From: Allobosea vaviloviae
GTDB taxonomy: Bacteria > Pseudomonadota > Alphaproteobacteria > Rhizobiales > Beijerinckiaceae
Reading direction: 5' to 3'
DNA length: 64,000 nucleotides
NCBI RefSeq assembly: GCF_001298265.1
Contig: NZ_LGSZ01000050.1
Coordinates: 1-64,000, forward strand
Position 1 is the first letter of the stretch, and each line of letters starts with the position of its first letter. Under the pieces are notes generated by a model that saw only the letters and a list, made by a program, of their open reading frames with translations, had not been told where the DNA came from and did not search any database. Shown one piece after another: positions 34,846 through 43,108 of the stretch. The position numbers were made by a program, and so were the translations under genes.

Positions 34846-36308
34846 GCCGCCGCCCCTTCCGATTTATGCCGCGACTTCGCCCATGCGATCTGACGTGACT
34901 TAACCCAACCCAGCGTCTCAGGGCTCGGGTTCTGCGGCGTTACCTCGCGCCGATAGGGCCACTCGTCGAACTTCGCCCGGTAGTTCGCCAGAACCCATTT
35001 TGGTGACTTGCCGTGCATCTCGGCATAGCCGGTCAGCTCTGCGTAGAACCGGCGCTTTTGCTCCGCCGCCGCCTTGACCTTCGCGTGGCTGAGAACGTCG
35101 ATCTGCCCGTCATCGCAGGCGATCGATGACACCTGCACCGGAGCGAACCCACAACTCGGGCATTGATGGACCTTCGCCGGCTTGAGGAATGAGCACTTGC
35201 CGCATTCCTTCGGTTCGGGCGTCTTGCGGACCCGGTCTCGCTTCGGTCGAGGCGAGCCGTCATCGAGCTTGGCATGGTGGACGTCCGTCACGAACCCGAG
35301 GTTCAGGGTCGTGTCCGAATGGTCGATGATAAGCAGGTCGTCTTTCCCATCCGCCGCACGCAGCCCCCGACCGATGATCTGGAGGTACAGCATTTCCGAT
35401 TTCGTGGGCCGCGCCAGGACGATGCAGCGGACATCCCAATCGACGCCGGTTGTCATGGTCCCGACATTGCAGACGACTTTGCAGCGCCCATCATGGAACT
35501 GCTTCCGGATGTCGTTTCGCTCCTCCATTTCGGTGAAGGCATCGACATAGGCAGCCGCGATTCCGGCCTCCAAAAAGCGTTCCTGCAGATGCTTGGCGTG
35601 AGCCCGATCGACGCCGAACACGAAGGTCTGCCGGTCCTCCCCGAGCCGGCGCCACGTCTCGACGACGTCGGCGGTGAGTTTCGGCTTGTCCATGGCTTCC
35701 GACAGGTCGCCGTCGTGATAGTCGCCGGCTACCGTGCGAACGCCCGTCAGGTCGGGATGGGACGGCGCAAACACGCGGAACTTCGTGAGGAAGCCCGCTT
35801 CCATCAGTTCGGCCATGGTCGTCGGCACGATGAGATCGTCGAAGAACTTGCCCAGCCCCTTGGTCCACGGGGTGGCGCTGAGCCCGATGAACGGCACGCG
35901 CGCCCATTCCGGTTTGGCCATCCAGTCACCGTAGAAATCGAACCATCGGTGCGCCTCATCGATCACGACGACGTCGCTGTCGGGGATGTCGCGCCGCATC
36001 AGCGTCTGGACGCTGGCGATCTGAACGGGGCGGAACGCTGAGGTCCGCTCGTGCTTGCCCTGGATCACGCCGACGTCGCGGATACCCTCGGCCCAGAACG
36101 CTTCGACGGTTTGGTCGACCAGCGACAGCGCCGGCACGCAGAACGTCACAGTTTTGCGCTTGGACAACGCTCCCTCGACGATAGCGGCAGCCAGCAGCGT
36201 CTTGCCCGCTCCTGTCGGCATCGCGAGCATGGGGCGACGGTTTCCCGAGCCAAGGGAATGCCTGAGCAGGTCGAGAGCCCTGACCTGATGGGGGCGAAGC
36301 GGCCTCAT
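34842..36308 (-). CDS. SF2 DEAD/DEAH-box helicase
   Basis: 488 aa. Walker A MPTGAGKT (~30-37), DEAH box IDEAH (116-120), GLSATP motif III and the C-terminal QIIGRGLRAADGKDDLLIID motif VI. A Cys cluster (CGKCSFLKP, then CPSCGF) may bind zinc near residues 365-390. Related to phage replicative or recombination helicases. Coupled to the primase. Confidence 0.8.
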   Translation of the reverse strand: MRPLRPHQVRALDLLRHSLGSGNRRPMLAMPTGAGKTLLAAAIVEGALSKRKTVTFCVPALSLVDQTVEAFWAEGIRDVGVIQGKHERTSAFRPVQIASVQTLMRRDIPDSDVVVIDEAHRWFDFYGDWMAKPEWARVPFIGLSATPWTKGLGKFFDDLIVPTTMAELMEAGFLTKFRVFAPSHPDLTGVRTVAGDYHDGDLSEAMDKPKLTADVVETWRRLGEDRQTFVFGVDRAHAKHLQERFLEAGIAAAYVDAFTEMEERNDIRKQFHDGRCKVVCNVGTMTTGVDWDVRCIVLARPTKSEMLYLQIIGRGLRAADGKDDLLIIDHSDTTLNLGFVTDVHHAKLDDGSPRPKRDRVRKTPEPKECGKCSFLKPAKVHQCPSCGFAPVQVSSIACDDGQIDVLSHAKVKAAAEQKRRFYAELTGYAEMHGKSPKWVLANYRAKFDEWPYRREVTPQNPSPETLGWVKSRQIAWAKSRHKSEGAAA

Positions 36309-36817
36309 GCCTGGCCTCGCGTGGTGCTCAGTTCTGAAACGTCCCGGAACCTCTCCTCTTGGCTAGGTTCTATCTGGCTTCTGGCTTCTGGCTTCTGGGC
36401 TTTATCCCCCCCGTTAACCCCCAAGTGCCCCCTGATGGGGTTAACCCCCCCGTTAACCTGTGCGCGAAGATTTGGGTTGCCGCCCTTCCCGCCGTTGGCC
36501 TTATCCCTATCGGACTTCTCTGCGTCGCGAACGATGCGGCGGCTGTAGATGATTCCGCTGTCAGTTCGGCTGAGAACGCCGGCATCGTCGAGCTCTCGAA
36601 CGAGCGCGGTCACTTCCTTTGCGGACGCGCCGATCAAAGCGGCCATCTGTCGCTCGTTCAACGGAGCGCTTTTCACCAGCAGATACCCTCGTGGGTCCGC
36701 CTCGTGCATGATGCACAGCAGCTCAATCCAGAGGCCCCGCGCGGCCAAGCCGCAGAGCCGCAGCGCTGGGTCAGAGCGCCAGTCCGATGGATAGAATTTC
36801 ATCCATGGTGCCGACAT
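36305..36817 (-). CDS. YdaU/DUF1376-like replication organiser
   Basis: 170 aa. The start MSAPWMKFYPSDWRSDPALRL, then ARGLWIELLCIMHEADPRGYL and a winged-helix-like TALVRELDDAGVL, matches the DUF1376/replisome-organiser N-terminal family. Residues ~115-150 are a Gly/Asn-rich linker encoded by repetitive DNA with 7-bp repeats at 36374-36401. Upstream of helicase and primase; likely loads the replisome. Confidence 0.7.
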   Translation of the reverse strand: MSAPWMKFYPSDWRSDPALRLCGLAARGLWIELLCIMHEADPRGYLLVKSAPLNERQMAALIGASAKEVTALVRELDDAGVLSRTDSGIIYSRRIVRDAEKSDRDKANGGKGGNPNLRAQVNGGVNPIRGHLGVNGGDKAQKPEARSQIEPSQEERFRDVSELSTTRGQA

Positions 36818-37048
36818 TTACCGGCTCCTTTCGATCTCAATGATGGCATCGGCCAAGGTCTCAGCGGACGCCCTGGTGCATGCGATGAACTTGTCGAAGG
36901 CCTCGCGCAGGCCCTCGACGTCGCCCGACGCAACGCAGCCTGCGGCGCTCGTCAGATGCTCGTCAGCCATCGACAGGCTTGCCATCAGGAAGGCCCTAGG
37001 GGAGCTCGTGTCCGTCTGTGCGGCGATGGGCCAGCGCTTGCGTTTCAT
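36818..37048 (-). CDS. Hypothetical protein
   Basis: 76 aa from ATG 37048, helical (LTSAAGCVASGDVEGLREAFDKF, then ETLADAIIEIERS). Abuts the next gene start region. No family recognised. Confidence 0.5.
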   Translation of the reverse strand: MKRKRWPIAAQTDTSSPRAFLMASLSMADEHLTSAAGCVASGDVEGLREAFDKFIACTRASAETLADAIIEIERSR

Positions 37049-37245
37049 GGCCGCCCTCCGCCCCGGGCTGGCTTCTCGACGCGAGCGAACAAGGCGAGGA
37101 ACGCCGCCCATGCGTGGCCGGCGGCGATGCCGTCCTCGATGCGGTCGGACGCCTGTGCGACCTTCCGGGCATCAAGCCACGCCTGCCATAAGCGCTCGGC
37201 TTCCATGTCGTCGGTGGGATGGCGCGGAGGGATGACGACGTTCAT
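37045..37245 (-). CDS. Hypothetical protein
   Basis: 66 aa, Trp-containing helical core (AERLWQAWLDARKVAQ, AAGHAWAAFLALFARV) and a Gly/Arg-Pro tail. 4-nt overlaps with neighbours on both sides, so clearly part of the operon. Function unknown. Confidence 0.5.
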   Translation of the reverse strand: MNVVIPPRHPTDDMEAERLWQAWLDARKVAQASDRIEDGIAAGHAWAAFLALFARVEKPARGGGRP

Positions 37246-38291
37246 GCCGCAGCGCTCCCGTCCAGAACATCCATCAGCGCGGCGAGGACTTCCGCCGCGA
37301 GCGGGGCAACGATGCTATTGCCCGCAAGACGCCAAGCCGGAATTCGGCCGGCCATCCCATCAACCAGAAGGCAAAGTCCGGATTCGGTGCGCCGCGCTTT
37401 ACCGTCGTGGCAGAGGAGCCATTCGGCGCCGGCCCATGCGGAGCCGTTGCGGCCATCTGGCGCGGAAGCTGATCGAGCCTGACCCGACCATCCTCCGCGA
37501 CCGTCGCCATGCCCGCGCTGTCCTTCCAGTCGCGCGCACTCGGCGTCACCCAGGGTGACGCCGAGTAGAGCTGAGCCGGCAGTGGCTGCCCGCCCGCGCC
37601 GAAGCTCATGTTCGGCCCGCCCTTCTCCCCGTCCGATGCTCGAGGCGTCGACCAGGTCGACGCCTCGATTGATATCGATTGGCCCAGGGTCAGCCCGAAG
37701 CCATTGTTCCCGTATTTCGCCGCCAATGCCTCCCGTCGATCCAGTATCCTCTGCGGGTCCGCTGATCCGAACGCCCCCGCCTCCGGCGTTGGCCAAGGCG
37801 CACCAGTAGAGCCGCTGGCGGACGTGCGGGGCGTCCACGGAGCAAGCCGGGATATCGACAACCCGGCTGGTGAAATCTTCTCCCGCCAGATCAGCGCGGA
37901 CTCCGTCGAACCAACCATAGCCAGGCGCTCCCGCAACCTGCTCTCCCACGACGACAGCGGGCCTTCGGGCACGGGTGAGGCGAAAGAGGTCGGGCCACAG
38001 ATGCCGAGGATCGTCGACACCGCCGCCTTTCCCGGCCGCGCTGAACGGCTGACAGGGGCAGGAGCCGGTCCAGAGGGGCCGGTTGTCAGGCCAGCCAGCA
38101 AGTCGAGCTGCAACGGACCAGAGGCCGGCACCGGCGAAGAAATGGCACTGCGTGTAGCCGTCGAGGTCATCGGGCTGGACATCCTTGATGCTGCGTTCAT
38201 CGACATCGCCGGGCGCGATCAGGCCATCGGAGATCAGGCAGCGCAGGACATGCGCGGCATCACGATCGATCTCGTTGTAGTAAGCGGTCAT
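37242..38291 (-). CDS. DNA (cytosine-5) methyltransferase
   Basis: 349 aa. Motif I FFAGAGLWS (~51-59), motif IV GSCPCQPFS with catalytic Cys80, a VVVGEQV in place of motif VI ENV (Glu117), motif VIII RQRLYW. A variable target-recognition region (~175-310) and motif X-like AGNSIVAP close the domain. Methylation of phage DNA would protect it from host restriction. A 310-aa ORF is fully open in another frame of the same strand (37274-38206). Confidence 0.8.
   Translation of the reverse strand: MTAYYNEIDRDAAHVLRCLISDGLIAPGDVDERSIKDVQPDDLDGYTQCHFFAGAGLWSVAARLAGWPDNRPLWTGSCPCQPFSAAGKGGGVDDPRHLWPDLFRLTRARRPAVVVGEQVAGAPGYGWFDGVRADLAGEDFTSRVVDIPACSVDAPHVRQRLYWCALANAGGGGVRISGPAEDTGSTGGIGGEIREQWLRADPGPIDINRGVDLVDASSIGRGEGRAEHELRRGRAATAGSALLGVTLGDAECARLEGQRGHGDGRGGWSGQARSASAPDGRNGSAWAGAEWLLCHDGKARRTESGLCLLVDGMAGRIPAWRLAGNSIVAPLAAEVLAALMDVLDGSAAA
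37274..38206 (-). CDS. Possible overprinted protein inside the methyltransferase gene
   Basis: A 310-aa ORF in a second frame of the same strand covers nearly all of the methyltransferase gene. It contains SSWESRLRERLAMVGSTE, TPSARDWKD and NPDFAFWLMGWP, which I recognise as recurring segments of uncharacterised phage proteins found over such genes. GC-rich genomes create long spurious ORFs, so expression is unproven. Confidence 0.35.
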   Translation of the reverse strand: MSMNAASRMSSPMTSTATRSAISSPVPASGPLQLDLLAGLTTGPSGPAPAPVSRSARPGKAAVSTILGICGPTSFASPVPEGPLSSWESRLRERLAMVGSTESALIWREKISPAGLSISRLAPWTPRTSASGSTGAPWPTPEAGAFGSADPQRILDRREALAAKYGNNGFGLTLGQSISIEASTWSTPRASDGEKGGPNMSFGAGGQPLPAQLYSASPWVTPSARDWKDSAGMATVAEDGRVRLDQLPRQMAATAPHGPAPNGSSATTVKRGAPNPDFAFWLMGWPAEFRLGVLRAIASLPRSRRKSSPR

Positions 38292-38554
38292 CGCGCGGCC
38301 CGCCCTTCGAGAAACCCGACGATCACGCCCATGACGTGGGAGAAATCCAAAGGGCTGACTGCCCCGACGCGCTCAACGCGGCCGAGCGCGATCTCGAGCG
38401 CGACGGCTGGCGTCTTGCGGCCGCACTGGAATTCGGCGTTGAGGTTGGCGGTTTCGGACCAGACCAGCTTGGCCTCCCCGCCGCCGCGCGCGTTCGTGCT
38501 CAGAAGCAGGCTGAAGCCCAACGCTCCAATGTCTATGACGATGGGGGCGCTCAT
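38288..38554 (-). CDS. Hypothetical protein
   Basis: 88 aa from ATG 38554, overlapping the m6A methyltransferase stop (ATGA). The beta-rich start IVIDIGALGFSLLLS is followed by LDFSHVMGVIVGFLEG. No family recognised. Confidence 0.45.
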   Translation of the reverse strand: MSAPIVIDIGALGFSLLLSTNARGGGEAKLVWSETANLNAEFQCGRKTPAVALEIALGRVERVGAVSPLDFSHVMGVIVGFLEGRAAR

Positions 38555-39117
38555 GCTGCGGCTCCGTCGAACTTGGTCGACTCGTCGCCCCATGAATCGA
38601 AGCCGAGTCGGGTTTGCCGCGAGAACAGGTCCGCCCGGCGCATGCCGTTCGTGTGCTTGTTGACGAGGGCGAAGAACTCCTCTGGCTTGCGGCTATGCTC
38701 CCGCGCGATGCCGTCGAAGATCGAGGGGAATGCGGAGAACTTGCCGGGCTTTCCCATGCAGCCGATCAAGACCGGCTCGTGCATTGACCTCGCCCAATAT
38801 CCGGTGCCCATGCGGACCTTCCCGGACGGCGTGGTCTTCCGCCAGATCATCTGACTCTTGTAGGTGAAGCCCCATGCCTTCATCACGTCGAAGGCCTGCG
38901 GCTGCATGGCGCCGGTCGTCCAGAGCAGCAGAATGCAGTCGCGCTGCGCCAGCCGACCGACCGGGAGGGCCATGATGTCTTCGGTGGTCATCAGGTCGTA
39001 GTGGCGCGATGCGCTCTTCGCCTGATTGGTCTCAGACCATGTGCGGAATCGCCACGGCGGATCTGCGCAGATCACGTCGTAGGAGAGTGGCGACAGCGGA
39101 TCGAAGGGCCAGGTCAT
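38551..39117 (-). CDS. MT-A70 family N6-adenine methyltransferase
   Basis: 188 aa. The catalytic DPPW (19-22) follows YDVICA, with LLLWTTGAMQPQAFDVMKAWGF and SRKPEEFFALV typical of MT-A70/ParB-associated m6A enzymes. It is the second methyltransferase in the phage, together with the cytosine enzyme; an anti-restriction or regulatory role is likely. Confidence 0.85.
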   Translation of the reverse strand: MTWPFDPLSPLSYDVICADPPWRFRTWSETNQAKSASRHYDLMTTEDIMALPVGRLAQRDCILLLWTTGAMQPQAFDVMKAWGFTYKSQMIWRKTTPSGKVRMGTGYWARSMHEPVLIGCMGKPGKFSAFPSIFDGIAREHSRKPEEFFALVNKHTNGMRRADLFSRQTRLGFDSWGDESTKFDGAAA

Positions 39118-39488
39118 GCCCGCCCCCGCAGAAGGCTCTCAGCAGCGCGCTGGGGGCGAATGGGGTCTGGGCATCCGAGGTATTTGCGAAGGGCCGCTTC
39201 GATGATGGCATGGCGAGGCATCCCGCTCTCGCGGCAGCATCCGGCCAAGGCCGTCTCGATATCGCGGGGAAGATCACGGACGACGCTGATGCTGCGGGCT
39301 TGGTTCGGCAGCCGGCGGATGCGCCCGCGCTGCTCTAGCCCTTCCACCAGCCGGTGGACGCCGCTCTTCACCATGCCGAGATGGTCGCCCATCTCCTGCA
39401 ACGAGGGGCTGTAGCCCTTTTCCGACACGAAGATGTCGATGAAGGACAGCAGATCGGATTCGAGCGAGGTGATGCCGAGCTTGCTCAT
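39114..39488 (-). CDS. LexA-HTH-like DNA-binding protein
   Basis: 124 aa from ATG 39488. The N-terminal ~70 residues (LLSFIDIFVSEKGYSPSLQEMGDHLGMV) match the LexA DNA-binding winged helix. The C-terminal half lacks the S24 peptidase and instead resembles a ribbon-helix-helix-like segment (VVRDLPRDIETAL, MPRHAIIEAALRKYL). Probably a small regulator. Confidence 0.65.
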   Translation of the reverse strand: MSKLGITSLESDLLSFIDIFVSEKGYSPSLQEMGDHLGMVKSGVHRLVEGLEQRGRIRRLPNQARSISVVRDLPRDIETALAGCCRESGMPRHAIIEAALRKYLGCPDPIRPQRAAESLLRGRA

Positions 39489-39976
39489 GGCTGCTGCCAC
39501 TCGCAATGATCGAACAGGCCTCTGAGGCGAGCCTTGCGGACTGCGGCGTCGATCCGAGCCAGCCGGGCGGCGCGCTTCTCATCTTCAATGCGAGGCTTCG
39601 GGACGAACCTGATGACCCTTGGCTCGTCGATCTCGGGAAGGCTGATGCGCGGCAGTGTCAGCGGAGGGGCAGGCTTCGGCTCCGCATACGAGCGGGCTGA
39701 AATGCGATCCTCGTTGATGACGATCGGGAGCTTGCGGCCGGTCGAGCGCGGCTTGACGCCGACGCGCTCCGCTTTCTCCCGTGCCCGGCTGGCGCAGACG
39801 CGGGCCTTCTGCTTCGTCCTTGCACCACCGATGTTGAGAGCGTGGCGGATGCTGTCTGTGCTCTTGCCGAGATAGGAGGCGACCTCGGCAAGGTCGGCGC
39901 CGAACTCAATCAGCGTGCGCGCCTGGGCGATCCACTCTGGCTCTTCGGCGGGGTTGGCGATCGATGGGGATGGCAT
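39485..39976 (-). CDS. Putative DNA-binding hypothetical protein
   Basis: 163 aa from ATG 39976 (overlap with the homing endonuclease stop). Residues ~15-45 (WIAQARTLIEFGADLAEVASYLG) suggest an HTH. The rest is basic and proline-rich. Function unknown. Confidence 0.5.
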   Translation of the reverse strand: MPSPSIANPAEEPEWIAQARTLIEFGADLAEVASYLGKSTDSIRHALNIGGARTKQKARVCASRAREKAERVGVKPRSTGRKLPIVINEDRISARSYAEPKPAPPLTLPRISLPEIDEPRVIRFVPKPRIEDEKRAARLARIDAAVRKARLRGLFDHCEWQQP

Positions 39977-40593
39977 CAGGCGACACCTCCCATCAGAGCG
40001 ACGCCAGCGGGACGACGGGCGAAGGGCGGGCGTCGGCGGGCGTTTACCGCATGGGCTTGAGCGATCAAATCCGGAGAAACATCGACGTGCGCCCATGAAG
40101 TGCGGGCCAGCACTTTGTTGATGGTGTTGCGGTTCATGCCGAGTTGAGCGGCGATCGTTTTTCCGCTGACGCCGGCAGCTCGCAGTTCGAACAATCGAAC
40201 GATCAGCGCTTCGTCGAGCTTGGCATTGTGGTGATCCGACCCAAGATGATCGCGGCCATGTTCGCGACGATCCGCAGCGTTATCGACCAAGCTGCCCCAT
40301 GCTAGGTTTTCAGGGCGGTTGTTATCTCTGGACCCGTCCAGATGGCGGCACTGCCAGCCTTCGTGCGGGCACGGCCCGTGGAAGGCCTCGCAGACGAGGC
40401 GATGGACGCCGACGCTGAGCTTCCGACCGTCAAAGGTCGATTGAAGAAAAAGGTATCCAGTATTGAACCGCGAGCCGCTGAGTATCTTCGGCCGCTTGAA
40501 CGATCCGCGCGGGATGGCGCGCATCACGCGGCCATGGCTAGACGCGAAATAACCAGGCCATGACGAAATCGGCTTCCAAATCTCTTCTGACAT
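39976..40593 (-). CDS. NUMOD4/HNH homing endonuclease
   Basis: 205 aa. It begins with a NUMOD4-like EIWKPISSWPGYFASSHGRVM. HNH residues fall in VHRLVCEAFHG, CRHLDGSRDNNRPENLAWG. A C-terminal HTH (GVSGKTIAAQLGMNRNTINKV) reads DNA. Free-standing mobile endonuclease placed between the resolvase and regulatory genes. Confidence 0.8.
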   Translation of the reverse strand: MSEEIWKPISSWPGYFASSHGRVMRAIPRGSFKRPKILSGSRFNTGYLFLQSTFDGRKLSVGVHRLVCEAFHGPCPHEGWQCRHLDGSRDNNRPENLAWGSLVDNAADRREHGRDHLGSDHHNAKLDEALIVRLFELRAAGVSGKTIAAQLGMNRNTINKVLARTSWAHVDVSPDLIAQAHAVNARRRPPFARRPAGVALMGGVA

Positions 40594-41156
40594 TAGATAT
40601 CTCCTCCAGCGCAGGGATCACGCATCCGCATGCGGGCGACCGCGTCACGGGCGGCAAAATCGGCGTCGATGCGGAAGGCCAGGGCGAACCACAGGCAGAC
40701 GGCGTCTGAGTGGTTGTCGTCGGCGTATTCGATGCCGCGGATGAAGCATTCTCGCTTCACGGCGAGCTTGGCGTCTTCGCGTTTCAGCCTGCCCTTCCCC
40801 TTGCCGAGGAAGGCGATGCGGGCCTGGGCCGGCTGGATCTCGTCACAGCGGACGTCCATGAGCTTGCAGATGCCGAGGATGACCCAGCGCATGCCGGCCT
40901 GCATCAGGATGGTGTCGATGTTGGTGAAGCCGGAGCCCTGCTTCCCTGCGATGGTCTGCGTCGAGAATTCGAAGGCGACGCGGTCGGGCTTGTTGAGGGC
41001 GATCATGTCGCCGACGAATTGCATCTGCTCTGCCGCGACCTTGGCATGCTCAGAACCGGACGGCGCAAGCCGACGGGTGCCGCCACGCAGGGGCTCTCCG
41101 ATGGCTGCGGCACACCATCCGGTCTTCACGCCGATGTCGAAGGTCAGGAGGTTCAT
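40593..41156 (-). CDS. RuvC-like resolvase
   Basis: 187 aa. Asp7 (LLTFDIGVKTGW), Glu63 (VAFEF) and a terminal DDNHSDA give the acidic active site of the RuvC/RNase H fold found in phage Holliday junction resolvases. It would cut branched recombination or packaging intermediates. Confidence 0.75.
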   Translation of the reverse strand: MNLLTFDIGVKTGWCAAAIGEPLRGGTRRLAPSGSEHAKVAAEQMQFVGDMIALNKPDRVAFEFSTQTIAGKQGSGFTNIDTILMQAGMRWVILGICKLMDVRCDEIQPAQARIAFLGKGKGRLKREDAKLAVKRECFIRGIEYADDNHSDAVCLWFALAFRIDADFAARDAVARMRMRDPCAGGDI

Positions 41157-41218
41157 GGTCTGCCCAGCAGAGGAAAGGTCGCCCCGGCGTCGGTGCCGGG
41201 GCGCGTAGCTGTCGGAGG

Positions 41219-41866
41219 TCAGTGGACGGCGGCGGCCTCGCGCTCTTCGTCCTTGCGGCGGAGGAAGGCGGGCCGGAGGTCGTCTTCATCGCCGGGCGGC
41301 GGCGGCGGGGCGGATGCCTCGGTCGTATCAGCCTCGGTGGTCGCCGCCTTCTTGCCGCTGCGCGTGGGCTTGCCGGCGCCGTCGGCCAGAGCGGGGATGT
41401 CGAGAGCCTTGCCAGCCTTCTTGCGGTTCGCCGACTGCGTCAGGTTGGCTTCGAAGCGCTTGAGCGATTCATCGTGCGGCAGGCCGCCGGGCGCGGTGTT
41501 CAGGTTCGGATCGGGTTCGGCGCCGGCGGGATCGCCCTCGCCTTCGTCGCCTTCCGCCGCAGCGTTCGCCATGTCGGCCAAATTCCCGACATGGCCTTTC
41601 TCGCCGACCTCCTCCATGAAGATTTCGAGCGCCTGCTGGCAGTGCGCCGCCGTGTCGAGCGCGCGGATTTCGTTGTTGCCGTGGATCTTCAGCAGCGATT
41701 CCAGCAGCGCCATCGCCTTCGGGTTGCCGTTGCCGGCCTCGTAGAACGACTTCTTCCGGTCCTTGACCGGGGCATGGAGCTGCGTGGCCTTGTCCTTGGC
41801 TCTCAGGCTTTCTCGCGCGATGGCGAGCATCTGCGCTGGGGATGGGAGCTTCGTCGCGTCACTCAT
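41219..41866 (-). CDS. Hypothetical phage protein with acidic linker
   Basis: 215 aa from ATG 41866. The N-terminal half is helical (ESLRAKDKATQLHAPVKDRKK, then MALLESLLKIHGNNEI). It is followed by a Glu/Pro/Ala-rich low-complexity stretch and a DEDDLRPAFLRRKDEERE end. No enzyme motif. Transcribed in the early left operon. Confidence 0.5.
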   Translation of the reverse strand: MSDATKLPSPAQMLAIARESLRAKDKATQLHAPVKDRKKSFYEAGNGNPKAMALLESLLKIHGNNEIRALDTAAHCQQALEIFMEEVGEKGHVGNLADMANAAAEGDEGEGDPAGAEPDPNLNTAPGGLPHDESLKRFEANLTQSANRKKAGKALDIPALADGAGKPTRSGKKAATTEADTTEASAPPPPPGDEDDLRPAFLRRKDEEREAAAVH

Positions 41867-42035
41867 GGCTGTCTCCTGGGGTTGGCTTCGGGGCGGCGGG
41901 GTTGAGATCGGACGCGCGCTTGTGGCAGTGCTGCGCCCGCGCGGTGTGGCGCTGGCTACGACGCAGGGCGCGCCGCGCGAGGCGGGCGAACATCGCGCTG
42001 GCGAAGGCATAGACAGTGGCGAGAAGGCCCCGCAT
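41859..42035 (-). CDS. Small unlisted basic protein
   Basis: 58 aa from ATG 42035, with AAAGGAG 8 nt upstream. It starts MRGLLATVYAFASAMFARL, then an Arg/His-rich stretch and a short Pro-rich tail. Its stop overlaps the start of the next gene by 8 nt, supporting translation. The N-terminal helix could be membrane-associated. Confidence 0.55.
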   Translation of the reverse strand: MRGLLATVYAFASAMFARLARRALRRSQRHTARAQHCHKRASDLNPAAPKPTPGDSHE

Positions 42036-42053
42036 GGCCTCTCCTTTCGGGGT

Positions 42054-42422
42054 TCACGCGCCGAGCGCGTCGAGTTGTTCTTGGATGCGTCGTTGCTGGT
42101 CGCGGAGTTCGCGCAGGGCCTCATCCCGCGCGGCTTCGTCCAGCCATTTTGGTGCCTTGGGGTACACAGCGGCCAAGAACGCAGGCCCGTACTGTAAAAT
42201 CATCCGGCCGAAGGTCATGACGTTCGGTGTCGAGCACCGTTCCATCATCTTCTGCACCGTGTCGGCAGAGCATCCGAGATCAGCCGCGACGTTCTCTGCC
42301 GTCTTTGTTGGATACCGCTGGCGAAGGAATCCGATGATCCGTTCGGCCTTGGCGATTCTCTCAGCGACATCTGTCTGACCCGAGCCGGACATTTGTCGGC
42401 TCAAACGGGAGGACTGTCTCAT
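42054..42422 (-). CDS. HTH-containing hypothetical regulator
   Basis: 122 aa; ATG 42422 chosen for GGAG 6 nt upstream (an earlier ATG is at 42428). RIIGFLRQRYPTKTAENVAADLG then TVQKMMERC is an HTH-like segment (~25-60). It ends in a coiled-coil-like Arg/Glu/Gln tail. First gene of the leftward early operon on this side. Confidence 0.5.
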   Translation of the reverse strand: MRQSSRLSRQMSGSGQTDVAERIAKAERIIGFLRQRYPTKTAENVAADLGCSADTVQKMMERCSTPNVMTFGRMILQYGPAFLAAVYPKAPKWLDEAARDEALRELRDQQRRIQEQLDALGA

Positions 42423-42564
42423 CTGCATCTCCGATAGTGGGGACACAGACGGAGCGGCCTGAGCGGGGCGCACGTCGGAAGGCTTCCGGGAGACGCGGGC
42501 GGCAACCCGACCTCCCCCAGATTGCGAGGATCGAAACGATGGATGGGGATGCGCGAGGGCCACC

Positions 42565-42846
42565 ATGTCAGACACCCTCACGAGGCGAGGACAGGGGCAG
42601 ACGGTCGATGAGGGGCTGGTCCTGACGATGCTGGAGACCATGCGGCGCAGCGTCATCGCCCTGGCGAGCCGAGGCGCGATCCGACGAGACGACATCACCC
42701 TGCTGGTCGGCGGGGCTTTGTCCGTCACGGCACATGGGAGAGGTCGCGCGCTTCATCTCAAGCTCGACCAGATCGAGGAAGACGGCTATCGCGCGGCGCG
42801 GGAGTTTCAGGCGACGATGCCGAGCCCGCACGAAGATGACGAGTGA
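42565..42846 (+). CDS. Hypothetical protein, plus strand
   Basis: 93 aa. Divergent from 42422, separated by 142 bp. Helical with a GALSVTAHGRGRALHLKLDQI segment. The complementary-strand ORF has no sensible sequence, so this strand is chosen. Function unknown. Confidence 0.45.
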   Translation: MSDTLTRRGQGQTVDEGLVLTMLETMRRSVIALASRGAIRRDDITLLVGGALSVTAHGRGRALHLKLDQIEEDGYRAAREFQATMPSPHEDDE

Positions 42847-42858
42847 CGGCAATCCGCA

Positions 42859-43005
42859 TCACGCCACCACCAGGTTCGCGCCAACGGCCATCGCGGACCA
42901 GATCAGCGCGTTGAGGCCGAGGGCGAGGGAAAGCGCGTCGTCCTTCGCGAACGCCGCCGGGGCCACCGCCACAACCGCAATGCAGGTCAGGACCGTCGCC
43001 ATCAT
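42859..43005 (-). CDS. Short membrane/exported peptide
   Basis: 48 aa starting MMATVLTCIAVVAVAPAAFAK, a signal-peptide-like stretch, followed by a second hydrophobic segment. Its start overlaps the stop of a further tiny hydrophobic ORF (43002-43067), suggesting coupling. No family recognised. Confidence 0.35.
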   Translation of the reverse strand: MMATVLTCIAVVAVAPAAFAKDDALSLALGLNALIWSAMAVGANLVVA

Positions 43006-43108
43006 GAGAGCACCGCGAAGGCAATGATCAGCACTGCGAGCGCCAGACCCGCAGCAGCAGCGAACATGCGGAAGGGCGAGCGGCAAGGGGCTTCAAGGAG
43101 AACACCGC

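Noticed and set aside
42568..42852. 94-aa minus-strand ORF
   Set aside because: No sensible protein features; the plus-strand reading at 42565-42846 is more protein-like.
43002..43067. 21-codon hydrophobic ORF (MFAAAAGLALAVLIIAFAVLS-like) upstream of 43005
   Set aside because: Overlap with the next start is suggestive but there is no ribosome site and it is too short to call as a gene.
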